Shown: one piece after another, positions 9,702-18,780 of the stretch
Layout of the letters: every line of letters starts with the position of its first letter
How positions within the stretch are numbered: the first letter of the stretch is position 1
Source of the DNA: Streptococcus pneumoniae
GTDB taxonomy: Bacteria > Bacillota > Bacilli > Lactobacillales > Streptococcaceae
Length of the DNA: 64,000 bases
Reading direction: 5' to 3'
Assembly (NCBI GenBank): GCA_040719455.1
Contig: JBFDTN010000001.1
Location: forward strand, 1,583,501 to 1,647,500
Notes under the pieces: model-generated
What the model was told of the DNA's origin: nothing
The model's input: only the letters and a program-made list of their open reading frames with translations
Databases searched by the model: none
Position numbers and translations under genes: made by a program

Positions 9702-10073
9702 TTAGTCTTTAGTCTTGATAAAATGAAATATCGCAAGTAACATCAAGATAATCGTCAAGGCTGTCCCTAAACCAAGAGGCATTGTGAACCCTACTTTTAA
9801 AATAGCATATATGCCAAAGCCAAAGAGAACAAAACCTAGCACTGCATGAACCAGATAAGCACGACGAAGCACTGTTAACCGACCATTTTTTTCTGCTAAA
9901 TAGTTTCCTAAATACTGAAAGTAAACATAAGAAAGATAGTAGGCTTGAAAGAGAAAGGCACTTTTTTCTAACTGGAGCTCACCTGATTGCCACTCCGCAT
10001 AGACGCCAATAGGCATAAGCACCGCAACCAGCACCATAAATATCGTTCCTAAAAATAACCAAATCTTTTTCAC
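9702..10073 (-). CDS. Small integral membrane protein, unknown
   Basis: A 123-residue protein with four hydrophobic segments (roughly residues 4-26, 40-57, 70-91 and 96-118), the last ending in HFIKTKD. I recognise no family. An AAGGAG-type site precedes the ATG at 10073. The IS30-type element ends about 25 bp upstream of the start codon, so the native promoter has probably been separated from the gene; expression may depend on read-through or on a promoter in the IS end. Confidence 0.65.
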   Translation of the reverse strand: MKKIWLFLGTIFMVLVAVLMPIGVYAEWQSGELQLEKSAFLFQAYYLSYVYFQYLGNYLAEKNGRLTVLRRAYLVHAVLGFVLFGFGIYAILKVGFTMPLGLGTALTIILMLLAIFHFIKTKD

Positions 10074-10098
10074 ACTTTTCTCCTTTTTTTACCCGGCG

Positions 10099-11178
10099 AA
10101 TTGTCAAATTAAGTGCACATTTATCCCATAAAAAATTTCATAAGGTGTTTTCCAGTTTAGACATTTTCGTGGTCTGTTGTTTAATTTATCTTCCCATTCC
10201 TGAATGATCAAGTGTTCTACCTCTGTTAAGTCACTTCCTTTTGGAAAATACTCTCGCAATAAGCCATTTGTATTCTCGTTTGTTCCTCGTTGCCAAGGAG
10301 CATGAGGATCAGGAAAATAGACTTCGACATTTAGTTTCTCGGTGAGTTCAGGATGTCCTGAGAATTCCTTACCTCTATCAGGAGTCACTGTTTCTTTTGG
10401 TAGGGACTCTAACATATTTACCATGGCTTCTATAACCAATTTACTTTTCTTGACAGCTACTTTCTGAATTTTGAGGAAGCGGGAATGCCTATCAGTGAGT
10501 GTTACTAGGCAAGCTTTTCCAGTCTTTCCAGCAACAGTATAGGCTTCCCAATCACCTATTCTCGAGCGTTCATTAGCTGCTGTTGGCCTCTCATGAATGG
10601 TATGAGAAATAGGAATTTTTCCTCGCTTTTCCACATGGGATTGTGTATGGCGTGTTTTACCATGGTGACGAAGTTTGCGAACAACCCCACGAGCACCATG
10701 TGAAAGAGGCGTGTCGTCAAAGTGACCGCGATAGATAGCTCTATAAATGGTTTGATAACTAATGACGGGTCTTTCTCGTTCTAAACGTAATCGCCCCTCA
10801 ATTTCTTCTGGCGACCATTGACACTCAAGAAAAAGATGCTTGACGGTCTGACTGAGTTCAGTGTCTATTTCTAATTTCCTTTTTCGCCCACAATGCGATT
10901 TAGCGAGATGATAAGCTGTTTGTGCCCTACTAGGCGAATAGTTGCCTTGTTTTGAATGACGTTTTAATTCACGACTAATACTTGAGGGGTGCCGATGTAA
11001 TAGTCGTGCTATTTGAGAAAAGGTCATCCCTTTAGTACGATAAATCAGAATACTTTCTCGTTCATCTATGGTAAAATGATGGTAGCTCATAAGATTTCCT
11101 TTCGTAAGATGTTTGTTCAGTTTTATTTTACTAGAAAAAATCTTATGAGTTTTTATTGTGCACTTATATTGTAAATTC
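10099..11178 (-). mobile_element. IS30-family insertion sequence
   Basis: About 1.08 kb. The ends carry imperfect inverted repeats: ATTGTCAAATTAAGTGCACA on the left and, read inward from the right, ATTTACAATATAAGTGCACA (15 of 20 matching). It encodes one intact transposase. Size and ends fit the IS30 family (IS1239-like). I could not see a convincing target duplication. It sits directly upstream of the small membrane protein gene. Confidence 0.85.
10104..11090 (-). CDS. IS30-family transposase
   Basis: A 328-residue DDE transposase. The N-terminal helix-turn-helix reads FTIDERESILIYRTKGMTFS followed by QIARLLHRHPSSISREL, diagnostic for IS30. The catalytic core contains GDWEAYTV, TPDRGKEFSGH (second Asp) and the NGLLREYFPKG segment with the final Glu. 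The start is at ATG 11088-11090 (MSYHHFTID); a longer reading frame upstream lies in the IS end. The frame is intact and probably active. Confidence 0.93.
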   Translation of the reverse strand: MSYHHFTIDERESILIYRTKGMTFSQIARLLHRHPSSISRELKRHSKQGNYSPSRAQTAYHLAKSHCGRKRKLEIDTELSQTVKHLFLECQWSPEEIEGRLRLERERPVISYQTIYRAIYRGHFDDTPLSHGARGVVRKLRHHGKTRHTQSHVEKRGKIPISHTIHERPTAANERSRIGDWEAYTVAGKTGKACLVTLTDRHSRFLKIQKVAVKKSKLVIEAMVNMLESLPKETVTPDRGKEFSGHPELTEKLNVEVYFPDPHAPWQRGTNENTNGLLREYFPKGSDLTEVEHLIIQEWEDKLNNRPRKCLNWKTPYEIFYGINVHLI

Positions 11179-11182
11179 AAGC

Positions 11183-11272
11183 CTATAAAAATCAAACTCT
11201 GACTAAGCAACGAAACCACAGATAAAACTGAAGTTCAGCAAGGGAAATTAACAACGTCAGATTTTAGTTTTT
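11183..11272 (+). repeat. Repeat A copy 3 (degenerate)
   Basis: A decayed family A copy next to the IS30 right end: ACTAAGCAACGAAACCACAG, then AGTTCAGCAAGGGAAATTAA and CAACGTCAGA match the core of the other copies, but both ends are poorly preserved. It provides the stop codon of the neighbouring pseudogene. Confidence 0.5.
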
Positions 11273-11546
11273 GACGAGTCTGAGTAATCATCATACAATC
11301 GCACCCACATCAGCACCAAGACTAAGCCATAGAACAGACGAAATTCAGTCCTGCTCTCCCATAGAATCGCAAGTCCTAAAACCAGAGACAGGAAAGTGCC
11401 AGCAAATCTCTTGACGGCAGTAATTCATCTTCTTTGACAAAATCAAGAAATGCTCCTATGACCGTCACTTCTGAAAAATGGCTGCTATCTACCAACTCTG
11501 GAGTGAATGCTTTTTCGACCAATACCTTTACAGTCCATAAAGACAT
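11257..11546 (-). pseudogene. Frameshifted membrane-protein remnant
   Basis: An ATG at 11544-11546 opens a frame (MSLWTVKVLVEKAFTPELVD) that ends early, at residue 57. If the frame is changed at about 11415, reading continues as a hydrophobic stretch (FAGTFLSLVLGLAILWESRT, then FRLFYGLVLVLMWVRLYDDY) to a stop at 11257. The second part looks like two membrane helices. This suggests a small gene damaged by one indel, its 3' end merging into repeat A3. Parent family not recognised. Confidence 0.5.
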
Positions 11547-11639
11547 GGCTTTCCTCTTTTTTCCTTTTATATACATTTAGTATAGCACTTCCCCAGCTAT
11601 TCTACAAGGAAAACCAGATAAACACTAAAAACAACCAAA

Positions 11640-11664
11640 TGTGAAAAAGCTCTTGTATTTCACA
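11640..11664. promoter_or_regulatory. Inverted repeat upstream of the LytTR gene
   Basis: TGTGAAA (11640-11646) and TTTCACA (11658-11664) form a dyad with an 11-bp spacer, about 40 bp upstream of the LytTR start. It is a plausible operator for the adjacent autoregulated LytTR protein, although LytTR proteins usually bind direct rather than inverted repeats. Confidence 0.35.
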
Positions 11665-11701
11665 TCCAAAAAGAGTTTAATAAAGAAGAAAGAAGGCTAC
11701 T

Positions 11702-12139
11702 ATGAACATCCAAATCCACATCGACCCCCATCTTTCTCAAGAAGAAGTTCACATTTCCATTCGGGAGCTAAATAAGGAATGGGAAGACATTCTCAATCTT
11801 ATCCACAAGATGAAGACCCCAAAACTCACTGCCCATAGGGGAAAGGAAATTCATTTTTTAGATATCAAGGATATTTTCCACATTGTCACGGAAAATAAAG
11901 TCGTTCTCGCAAAGACAGAAAATCAAACCTATCAGCTGGAACAGCCGCTTTATCAGCTAATTGACCTACTTCCCAAGACTTTCTTGCAAATCTCCCAGTC
12001 AGAAATCATCAATAGCGAGAAAATTCGCTCGCTGGAATTTACCAAAAATGGATTAGTGAAGATTTTTCTGACCAATGGCACCTATACTTTTTCATCTCGT
12101 CGCTACCTCAAATCTATCAAGGAGGCTTTAAACTTATGA
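11702..12139 (+). CDS. LytTR-domain transcriptional regulator
   Basis: A 145-residue protein whose C-terminal two thirds is a LytTR DNA-binding domain: AHRGKEIHFLDIKDIFHIVT, then the QLIDLLPKTFLQISQSEIIN segment, ending with FSSRRYLKSIKEAL. It lacks a receiver domain, so it is not a classical response regulator. Such stand-alone LytTR proteins in streptococci and lactococci are paired with a membrane protein that holds them inactive. The stop overlaps the next gene by ATGA, so both are made together. The input signal is unknown. Confidence 0.88.
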   Translation: MNIQIHIDPHLSQEEVHISIRELNKEWEDILNLIHKMKTPKLTAHRGKEIHFLDIKDIFHIVTENKVVLAKTENQTYQLEQPLYQLIDLLPKTFLQISQSEIINSEKIRSLEFTKNGLVKIFLTNGTYTFSSRRYLKSIKEALNL

Positions 12140-12609
12140 CCAAGCAAAAACTTTTCCATGATGCCCTTGTCGGTATTTTTATCGGACTTATTCTCTCGAT
12201 TTTCTTTTCACTAGGAAACAGCGAATTCTACTATCCTCTTAGTCCCTTTTCTCAAATCGGAGCCTTTTTCATGATCCATCAGATTCACCCAGCCTTGGTG
12301 CTCCTTTACTCCATGGCTTGTTGGGCTTTGATTGGTATTCTCTTTAGCTTTAGCAGTCGTATTTTTGAGAAAAACTGGAGTCTGCTTAAGATGTCCTTAA
12401 CCCACTACGGCATCACCCTGCTAGGATTTTTCCCTATCGCTACACTAGCAGGCTGGTTTACTATTCGAGGAAAGGATATTATCGGGCTTATTCTCATCTT
12501 TACACTGATTTATATCCTGATTTGGTGCACGTCTTATTTTATCGAATACCGCAAGGTAAAGGCTATCAACCAGCAGCTCAAAGAACGACAAGAAAAAGAC
12601 AGCAAGTAA
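12136..12609 (+). CDS. DUF3021 membrane protein, partner of the LytTR regulator
   Basis: A 157-residue protein with four membrane helices (about residues 10-30, 42-68, 82-106 and 110-134) and a charged cytoplasmic tail rich in Lys, Glu and Gln (YRKVKAINQQLKERQEKDSK). Topology, size and position match the DUF3021 family that always follows a LytTR gene. By analogy with known LytTR regulatory systems it probably restrains the regulator until a membrane signal arrives; this is an inference. Confidence 0.82.
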   Translation: MTKQKLFHDALVGIFIGLILSIFFSLGNSEFYYPLSPFSQIGAFFMIHQIHPALVLLYSMACWALIGILFSFSSRIFEKNWSLLKMSLTHYGITLLGFFPIATLAGWFTIRGKDIIGLILIFTLIYILIWCTSYFIEYRKVKAINQQLKERQEKDSK

Positions 12610-12821
12610 TACTCTTTAAAAATCAAAATTAGCATTTTTGTTACTTTCTTAAATAGTGCGGACGCAAGCAACCTCCTTCGGAGTTTCATTGCTAAATTTT
12701 GAGCCAAAAGTCTCAAAATTTCCGTTATTCGCAACAGCGAAAGTAACCCTATATTCATCAAAAGTCACATCTTGTTTGAAATAGTCGCAAAACTGCTATT
12801 TTTAAAATTCAATGAGTATAA
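12608..12821. repeat. BOX-like intergenic repeat with strong secondary structure
   Basis: The stretch starts ATACTCTTTAAAAATC and ends TTTTTAAAATTCAATGAGTATA, so the ends are imperfect inverted copies resembling BOX ends of streptococci. Inside are two nested pairs: GTTACTTTC with GAAAGTAAC, and AAATTTTGA with TCAAAATTT. No coding frame is supported. It fills the gap between the DUF3021 gene and the mutS terminator. Confidence 0.5.
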
Positions 12822-12828
12822 TCATCAA

Positions 12829-12868
12829 AAAGACCTCTGGCTAGGTAAAACCTAGACCAAAGGTCTTT
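12829..12868 (-). terminator. mutS terminator
   Basis: Reverse strand: AAAGACCTTTGGTCTAGG, short loop, then CCTAGCCAGAGGTCTTTTT, a long stem with a T-tract just after the mutS stop. The A-run on the other side lets it work in both directions. Confidence 0.8.
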
Positions 12869-12873
12869 TTCAT

Positions 12874-15414
12874 TTATTGTTGTTTTAACGCTTGCTGCAA
12901 GCTCTCAACGGCTCTCACCACATCAAGCGGTGTCATGTTATAGATGTCTAAGTTGCGTAGTTTTTCGGTCACTTCATCTGGTAATTGTGGCTCTTCAAAC
13001 AAATTCATCTGTTCATTGATTTCTATGGAAGTAGGAAGCGTTTCTTTTTTCTCCTGACCTTCCAAATGACTGAGGATCTGATCCGCCCGCTCAAGCAAAT
13101 CTTCTGGCATGCCTGCAATCTTTGCCACATGAATTCCGTAAGATTTGTCAGCTGGTCCCTGCTCAATCTTATGAAGAAAGGTGACTTGACCATCTTTTTC
13201 CAAGGTGGCAACGTGAACATTTTCCAAGTGTGAAAGAGTTTCTGACAAGTCTGTCAATTCATGATAGTGAGTCGCAAAGAGAGTCTTAGCCCCTGTGCGA
13301 TCATGAATGTATTCGATAATGGCTTGCGCCAAAGCCATTCCGTCATAGGTAGCCGTACCACGCCCCAACTCGTCAAAAAGGATGAGAGAATGCTCCGTCG
13401 CATGGCGAATAGCATGATTAGCCTCCATCATCTCCACCATAAATGTTGATTGCCCACTGACTAGATCATCTGCCGCACCGATACGGGTGAAAATCGCATC
13501 AAAGATCGGCAAGACCGCGCGCTCAGCTGGCACATAAGAGCCAATCTGTGCCATGACCGCAATCATAGCCAACTGCCGCATGTAAGTGGACTTCCCGCTC
13601 ATGTTTGGCCCTGTAATCAGCTGAATATTGGTCTCCTCACTCATCGATAGGCTATTAGGGATGTAACTCTGGGCTCCCATGACCTTCTCGACCACCGCAT
13701 GTCGTCCTTTTTCGATGGTAATCGCAGATTTCTCGGTAAACTCAGGTCGTACCAAATGCTGCTTTTCTGCGACTGATGCAAAACTTTGCAAGACATCAAT
13801 CGTCGCCAAGGTCTGAGCCAATTTTTGCAAGCGTCCGATATATTTGCCAACCTCTGTGCGAATCCGCATAAAAATCTCATATTCCAAATTGGACGATTTC
13901 TCGCGCGCTTCTAGCATCTCGCCCTCAATCCGAGCCAGCTCTTCTGTCCCATAGCGCTCTGAATTTTTCAGTGTCGCCTTGCGGAAGAAATGCGCTGGAA
14001 CATTTGCCAACTGTGAATTGGTCACATGGAAATAGTAACCGTCTTTTTTGTTGTAATCCACCTTCAGATTAGCAATACCACTCGCCTCTCGTTCACGGGC
14101 CTCCAACTCAGCAATCCAGCTCGTCCCATCACGAAGCGCCACACGGTACTTATCTAGCAACTCATCAAATCCAGTCTGGATGATATTGCCATCTGTGATA
14201 CTATTTTGAGCCTCAGGGGAAATAGCAGAGCTGATTAAGCTAGCCAACTCTGGAATGGCGTCTAGGCGTTCAATCAAGAGGGCAAGAATCGGATTTCCAA
14301 GCCCTTCTAAAATGGACTTAATCTGAGGAACATTCTCCAAGGTAGCCGCCAACTGCAAGAGGTCTTTAGGACTGGTCTTACCAAAAGAAACCCGACTCGC
14401 CAAGCGTTCAATGTCATAAACCCCTTTCAAGCTATCTGCCAAGTCACTCCGCTCAAAGAAATTCTCCAAAAAGACTTGCACCACATCTTGTCGATGCGTA
14501 ATTCTCTCCTCATCAATCAAAGGATTTTGAATCCAAGTCCGCAAAAGCCGTGTTCCCATAGCTGTCTTCGTCTCATCTAATAGCCAATAAAGACTCCCGT
14601 GTTTCTTACCTGTCCGTGCATTTTCTGTCAAATCAAGACTACTCTTTGTCGCAAAATCCATTTGTAGAAAATCACGAATCTCATAATGATGAATCTTCTT
14701 CAAATGACTCAGCTCACGCATCTGCGTCCGATGAACGTACTCCAACAATTTCCCAGCCGTCTGATGCTCAAGCGGCGTCAAACGGTCTCCTAGCAAGCGA
14801 GCATCGTCTAACACCACATCGACCTGCGATAAAAGCAGATTCATCTGCTGAGATAAAATAACTCTTTCTGTTTCTTCCAACTCATAGCCTAGCACAATCT
14901 CCTTGGCACGGAGATTGCGAATCTCGCCACAGACCATGGAAAAGTCCGTCAGCGTCGTCACTTGAAATTCCCCTGTCGCTACATCCATGTAGGACAAGCC
15001 GTACTGACTACCTTCCTTATCCAAGGCCACCAAAAAGTTATTTTGACTGTCTGGCTTACTAGAATCCACCACTGTCCCTGGGGTGATGACCTGTACAACC
15101 TCACGTTTCACCACACCGACCGCCTTTTGCGGATCTTCAACCTGCTCAGCAATGGCAACCTTATAGCCTGCCTCTACCAAGCTATCAATGTATTGCTGAG
15201 CTGAGTGATAGGGTACCCCCGCCATCGGGATCGGATTTTCCGCATTCCGATTTCGACTGGTCAGAGAAATCTCTAAAATCTGGGCTGCATTAACCGCATC
15301 CTCATAGAATAATTCATAAAAATCTCCCATTCGAAAGAGGAGAAATGCATCTGGATAATCCTTTTTAATCCCCAAATACTGTTGCATTCCTGGTGAAATC
15401 TTTTCTGTCGCCAT
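12874..15414 (-). CDS. mutS: DNA mismatch repair protein MutS (HexA)
   Basis: An 846-residue MutS. The mismatch-reading N-terminal domain has [17 protein letters not shown], with the conserved Phe-Tyr-Glu wedge. The ATPase domain has Walker [17 protein letters not shown] and the [15 protein letters not shown] Walker B region. The start ATG at 15412-15414 is six bases from an AAAGGA site; the ATG two codons earlier is too close. It recognises mispairs and recruits MutL. Here it lies beside argR, as in other streptococci. Confidence 0.96.
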   Translation of the reverse strand: MATEKISPGMQQYLGIKKDYPDAFLLFRMGDFYELFYEDAVNAAQILEISLTSRNRNAENPIPMAGVPYHSAQQYIDSLVEAGYKVAIAEQVEDPQKAVGVVKREVVQVITPGTVVDSSKPDSQNNFLVALDKEGSQYGLSYMDVATGEFQVTTLTDFSMVCGEIRNLRAKEIVLGYELEETERVILSQQMNLLLSQVDVVLDDARLLGDRLTPLEHQTAGKLLEYVHRTQMRELSHLKKIHHYEIRDFLQMDFATKSSLDLTENARTGKKHGSLYWLLDETKTAMGTRLLRTWIQNPLIDEERITHRQDVVQVFLENFFERSDLADSLKGVYDIERLASRVSFGKTSPKDLLQLAATLENVPQIKSILEGLGNPILALLIERLDAIPELASLISSAISPEAQNSITDGNIIQTGFDELLDKYRVALRDGTSWIAELEAREREASGIANLKVDYNKKDGYYFHVTNSQLANVPAHFFRKATLKNSERYGTEELARIEGEMLEAREKSSNLEYEIFMRIRTEVGKYIGRLQKLAQTLATIDVLQSFASVAEKQHLVRPEFTEKSAITIEKGRHAVVEKVMGAQSYIPNSLSMSEETNIQLITGPNMSGKSTYMRQLAMIAVMAQIGSYVPAERAVLPIFDAIFTRIGAADDLVSGQSTFMVEMMEANHAIRHATEHSLILFDELGRGTATYDGMALAQAIIEYIHDRTGAKTLFATHYHELTDLSETLSHLENVHVATLEKDGQVTFLHKIEQGPADKSYGIHVAKIAGMPEDLLERADQILSHLEGQEKKETLPTSIEINEQMNLFEEPQLPDEVTEKLRNLDIYNMTPLDVVRAVESLQQALKQQ

Positions 15415-15429
15415 TCTCATCCTTTCTTT

Positions 15430-15695
15430 TATGGTTGTTTAGTTTTGATTTAGTACGAGATAACAAGATGTAGGCAGAAGTTAGAACCTATATTCATCAG
15501 CGAAGTCTTCTAATCGGGAGCTTATTTTACGATTATCAACGCATTTTTTTGAAGGAATACTGACTGTATTTCAAGAAAAAGCAAGGCTGAGTTGCGCAAA
15601 ATAAACCCTGAATAGAGTTGCTGAGCTATGAATACAGATTCTTAGGTTAGGCAAGACAAGTTACCGACATAATAAATGAAAACTAAATGGCTATA
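15430..15695 (+). repeat. Repeat A copy 4, interrupted by a repeat B copy
   Basis: The left part (15430-15487) starts GGTTGTTTAGTTTTGATTTA and the right part (15646-15695) ends AATGAAAACTAAATGGCTATA. Together they form one short-type A element. A B element of about 160 bp separates the parts, so B inserted into a pre-existing A. Confidence 0.75.
15487..15646 (+). repeat. Repeat B copy 1, inside repeat A
   Basis: The element runs from AGAACCTATATTCATCAGCG to TGAATACAGATTCTTA; its ends are imperfect inverted repeats. It is non-coding, about 160 bp, and matches the copies at 25288 (opposite strand) and 39175. Its position inside A copy 4 marks it as a mobile or formerly mobile miniature element. 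Confidence 0.7.
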
Positions 15696-15753
15696 CTGCT
15701 ATATTGTGCTCCATAATAGAGAAAGAGCAAGTTGCCCTACTCCCTTTTTCCTC

Positions 15754-16200
15754 TTAGAGTTCATTCATTTTTGCCAACAAACGCTCTTCCATCTGTTGCG
15801 CTGCCGCTACATCTCGGCAAATCAAGAGCAAGGTATTTGCCCCTGCTAAAGTCCCTAAGACAAAATCATCACGGTTTTCATCAACGACATTGGCAAGCAC
15901 TGCAGCCTCTCCCAGACGTGTATGAAGGACCAAGGTAAACTCTGCCCTCGCCACTCCCTGCAAATGATAAGACAAAAACTCCACCAAATCAATCTTAGCT
16001 GTCTCATCTGCCAAAACATAATAAACCTTGGAGTCTTTTTTCATCTTGGTCAAGCCAATTTCCCTCAAATCTCGCGAAAGTGTCGTCTGAGTCACAACAA
16101 TCCCTTCTGCCTCTAAGCGGTCTTGGATTTCCTTTTGTGTTCCTAACTGTTCTTCCTTAATCATTCGTTTAATCAAGTCATGACGCTTACTTTTTTTCAT
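15754..16200 (-). CDS. argR: Arginine repressor ArgR
   Basis: A 148-residue ArgR/AhrC. The N-terminal winged helix (KRHDLIKRMIKEEQLGTQKE, TQTTLSRDLREIGLTKMKKD) binds ARG boxes, and the C-terminal domain has GTLAGANTLLLICRD, which binds arginine and forms hexamers. It is divergent from argS, and an ARG-box-like palindrome lies in its promoter, suggesting autoregulation. Streptococci often have two or three ArgR paralogues; the one next to mutS and argS is the conserved copy. Confidence 0.93.
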   Translation of the reverse strand: MKKSKRHDLIKRMIKEEQLGTQKEIQDRLEAEGIVVTQTTLSRDLREIGLTKMKKDSKVYYVLADETAKIDLVEFLSYHLQGVARAEFTLVLHTRLGEAAVLANVVDENRDDFVLGTLAGANTLLLICRDVAAAQQMEERLLAKMNEL

Positions 16201-16215
16201 TTTACCCTCATTGTG

Positions 16216-16228
16216 TGTATATTTATAC
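16216..16228. promoter_or_regulatory. ARG-box-like palindrome in the argR promoter
   Basis: TGTATATTTATAC lies just upstream of argR, next to a reverse-strand TATAAT at about 16235-16240. The shape resembles ARG boxes (TGTATAA-type palindromes), so ArgR probably binds here and represses its own gene. The argS promoter about 20 bp away may also feel it. Confidence 0.55.
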
Positions 16229-16248
16229 TACTCATTATAACAAAAAAA

Positions 16249-16278
16249 TTGGTTCTTTTCATCAACTTGTGATAAAAT
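16249..16278 (+). promoter_or_regulatory. argS promoter
   Basis: -35 TTGGTT (16249-16254), 18-bp spacer, -10 TAAAAT (16273-16278) with a TG extension at -15/-14. The ATG follows 60 bp downstream after AAAGGAG. Confidence 0.6.
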
Positions 16279-16337
16279 AGTAAGAAAGATTCTGTCATCG
16301 ATTATGGCAGCCTAGATACACTTTAAAGGAGAATCCT

Positions 16338-18026
16338 ATGGATAATAAACAAATGGTCGCTGAGGCTCTGGCAAACGTCATTCCAAGCCTAGACGTCGTA
16401 GCTATCACCAACTTGCTCGAGCAGCCAAAAAGCTCTGATTTAGGAGACATTGCCTTTCCTGCCTTTTCACTTGCAAAAGTCGAGCGCAAAGCCCCTCAAA
16501 TGATTGCAGCAGATATTGCTGAAAAGATTGACGCAACAGACTTTGAAAAAGTCGTAGCAACAGGACCTTATGTCAATTTCTTCCTCGATAAAGGCGTGAT
16601 TTCTGACAAGGTCTTGCACCAAATCATCACAGAAAAAGAAAACTACGGGCAAACAAATGTCGGACACGGGGAAAATATCACCATCGACATGTCTAGTCCA
16701 AATATCGCAAAACCTTTCTCTGTCGGTCATCTTCGCTCAACGGTTATCGGAGACGCTTTGTCCAATATCTTCCAAAAAGTCGGCTACAATACCATCAAAA
16801 TCAATCACTTGGGAGACTGGGGTAAACAATTTGGTCTTTTGATTACAGCCTATAAACTATGGGGTAGTGAAGAAGCGGTAAAAGCAAATCCAATCGACGA
16901 ACTCTTGAAACTCTACGTTCGTATCAATGCCGAAGTCGAAACCAATCCAGAACTTGATGACGAAGCACGTCTATGGTTCAAAAAATTGGAAGACGGAGAC
17001 AAGGAAGCAACCGAACTCTGGCAATGGTTCCGTGATGAAAGCTTGGTCGAATTCAACCGTATCTATGACCAACTTGGTGTCACCTTTGATAGCTATAATG
17101 GTGAAGCCTTCTACAATGACAAGATGGATGAAGGGATTCAAATCCTTGAAGACAAGGGCTTGTTGCTTGAGTCTAAAGGAGCGAGCATTGTGGATCTCGA
17201 AGACTACAATCTCCCACCAGCTATGATCAAAAAATCAGACGGCACTACTCTTTACATCACTCGTGACATTGCAACAGCAATTTACCGCAAACGCAACTAT
17301 AATTTTGTTAAGAGCATTTATGCCGTTGGGCAAGAGCAAGCCAACCACTTCCGCCAGTTGAAAGCCGTTTTGAAAGAAATGGGATTTGACTGGAGCGATG
17401 ATATGACCCATGTAGACTTTGGGCTCGTCACAAAAAATAAACAAAAACTCTCCACGCGTAAGGGAAATATTATCCTGCTTGAGCCAACTATCGCTGAAGC
17501 TGTGGAACGTGCGAAAAACCAAATCGAAGCGAAAAATCCAGACCTTGAAAACAAGGAAGAAGTGGCACAAGCAGTCGGTGTCGGCGCTATTAAATTCTAC
17601 GACCTTAAAACAGATCGCAGAAATGGCTATGACTTTGACCTTGAAGCTATGGTATCTTTTGAAGGAGAAACAGGACCTTACATCCAGTACGCTCACGCGC
17701 GGATTCAGTCTATCCTTAGAAAAGCTGACTTTACACCAAATAAAGACGCTCATTACCAACTCAATGACCCTGAAAGCTGGGAAATTATCAAACTCTTGCA
17801 GGACTTCTCTCGTATCATTGAGCGGGCAGCAGATAACTTTGACCCATCGCTTGTGGCAAAATTTGCTATCAACTTGGCACAAAGTTTCAACAAATACTAC
17901 GCCCACACACGGATCTTGGATGACAGTCCAGAACGTGACAGCCGCCTAGCTTTAAGCTACGCAACAGGTCTTGTCCTCAAAGAATCTCTCCGCTTACTTG
18001 GCGTAAAAGCACCAGAAAAAATGTAA
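16338..18026 (+). CDS. argS: Arginyl-tRNA synthetase
   Basis: A 562-residue class I synthetase that charges tRNA-Arg. The Add1 domain is N-terminal; the HIGH-like motif is in [20 protein letters not shown], and the KMSKS position reads KLSTRKGN. The anticodon-binding DALR domain ([20 protein letters not shown]) is C-terminal. Codon use is that of a highly expressed gene. A strong ribosome site, AAAGGAG, precedes the ATG. Divergent from argR; full length. Confidence 0.96.
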   Translation: MDNKQMVAEALANVIPSLDVVAITNLLEQPKSSDLGDIAFPAFSLAKVERKAPQMIAADIAEKIDATDFEKVVATGPYVNFFLDKGVISDKVLHQIITEKENYGQTNVGHGENITIDMSSPNIAKPFSVGHLRSTVIGDALSNIFQKVGYNTIKINHLGDWGKQFGLLITAYKLWGSEEAVKANPIDELLKLYVRINAEVETNPELDDEARLWFKKLEDGDKEATELWQWFRDESLVEFNRIYDQLGVTFDSYNGEAFYNDKMDEGIQILEDKGLLLESKGASIVDLEDYNLPPAMIKKSDGTTLYITRDIATAIYRKRNYNFVKSIYAVGQEQANHFRQLKAVLKEMGFDWSDDMTHVDFGLVTKNKQKLSTRKGNIILLEPTIAEAVERAKNQIEAKNPDLENKEEVAQAVGVGAIKFYDLKTDRRNGYDFDLEAMVSFEGETGPYIQYAHARIQSILRKADFTPNKDAHYQLNDPESWEIIKLLQDFSRIIERAADNFDPSLVAKFAINLAQSFNKYYAHTRILDDSPERDSRLALSYATGLVLKESLRLLGVKAPEKM

Positions 18027-18036
18027 CGATCAAAAA

Positions 18037-18059
18037 GAGCAGACTCTCTGCTCTTTTTT
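18037..18059 (+). terminator. argS terminator
   Basis: GAGCAGA (18037-18043), loop CTC, TCTGCTC (18047-18053), then TTTTTT, 10 bp after the argS stop. Confidence 0.88.
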
Positions 18060-18060
18060 C

Positions 18061-18212
18061 TATGGTTGTTTAGTTTTGATTTAGTACGAGGCAACGAGTC
18101 ACAGGCATAACTTAGGTTATCTGAAGATTACCTATTTCCAACCTCCAACAGTCTGGGAGACTGTTGGAGCAAGACGAGGTAACGACATAATAAATGAAAA
18201 CTAAATGACTAT
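18061..18212 (+). repeat. Repeat A copy 5
   Basis: A full-length family A element, starting TATGGTTGTTTAGTTTTGAT and ending AATGAAAACTAAATGACTAT, with the central hairpin CCAACAGTCTGGGAGACTGTTGG interior. It lies directly behind the argS terminator. Confidence 0.8.
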
Positions 18213-18236
18213 CTCTTACGCAAGACTGTAAAAATC

Positions 18237-18698
18237 TTATGAGTCTAAGCCATACAATGCCTCAATCGTTTGTCCAATGCGCTTGATGTCATCTTGCATG
18301 CCCCGCAATTCAAAAGTATCAAGGACAGGAAATCCAAACCTCTCAGCGTACTGCTTAGCTGTTAGGCAATATTGGTGATTGAAATTACGGTTCCCAGACC
18401 CCACAATCCCTAGACACTTGTCTTGGTTATTTTCAAAAGCGATAAAACGACCCAAATCATTGGTCAAAATCTCTACATCTCCATTGTCTAAGCCATTACC
18501 GCCCTCTAAGTAGGTCGGCAAGAATGCTACAAATGAATTCTCCATAGGATAAAAGGGATGGTCGTACTTGACCATATCCTTGATGTTGATTTGTTCCACC
18601 TCCACATCAGGATGTCTGTCTTCTAAAAAAGTGCTCAAGCGTTTGACAAAACTCTCCGTATTGCCACTTAAGCTAATATATACAAGGGAAATTTTCAT
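18237..18698 (-). CDS. nrdI: NrdI-family flavodoxin
   Basis: A 153-residue flavodoxin-like protein. The phosphate-binding loop [13 protein letters not shown] follows the first strand, and [20 protein letters not shown] matches the NrdI family. NrdI delivers oxidant for assembling the dimanganese-tyrosyl radical of class Ib ribonucleotide reductase (NrdF). No nrdE, nrdF or nrdH is next to it; the isolated location is common in streptococci. An alternative is a general flavodoxin, which I consider less likely. Confidence 0.85.
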   Translation of the reverse strand: MKISLVYISLSGNTESFVKRLSTFLEDRHPDVEVEQINIKDMVKYDHPFYPMENSFVAFLPTYLEGGNGLDNGDVEILTNDLGRFIAFENNQDKCLGIVGSGNRNFNHQYCLTAKQYAERFGFPVLDTFELRGMQDDIKRIGQTIEALYGLDS

Positions 18699-18721
18699 GA
18701 ATTCTCCATTCTAATCAAAAA

Positions 18722-18756
18722 CATCTATCACTCTAAATTCTAAAGTGATAGATGTT
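18722..18756. terminator. Hairpin between nrdI and the upstream membrane protein gene
   Basis: ATCTATCACT and AGTGATAGAT form a 10-bp stem around a short AT-rich loop, with T-runs on both strands. It terminates the 18781 gene (reverse strand) and separates it from nrdI. Confidence 0.75.
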
Positions 18757-18780
18757 TTTTGTCAACTATTTACCAAAATA

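Noticed and set aside
13510-15414. Regular 4-5 kb spaced purine stretches as possible origin or DnaA boxes
   Set aside because: No cluster of TTATCCACA-type boxes or associated genes is present.
17235-17906. 223-codon reverse frame within argS
   Set aside because: Antisense shadow of argS with phenylalanine/valine-rich composition; no start signals.
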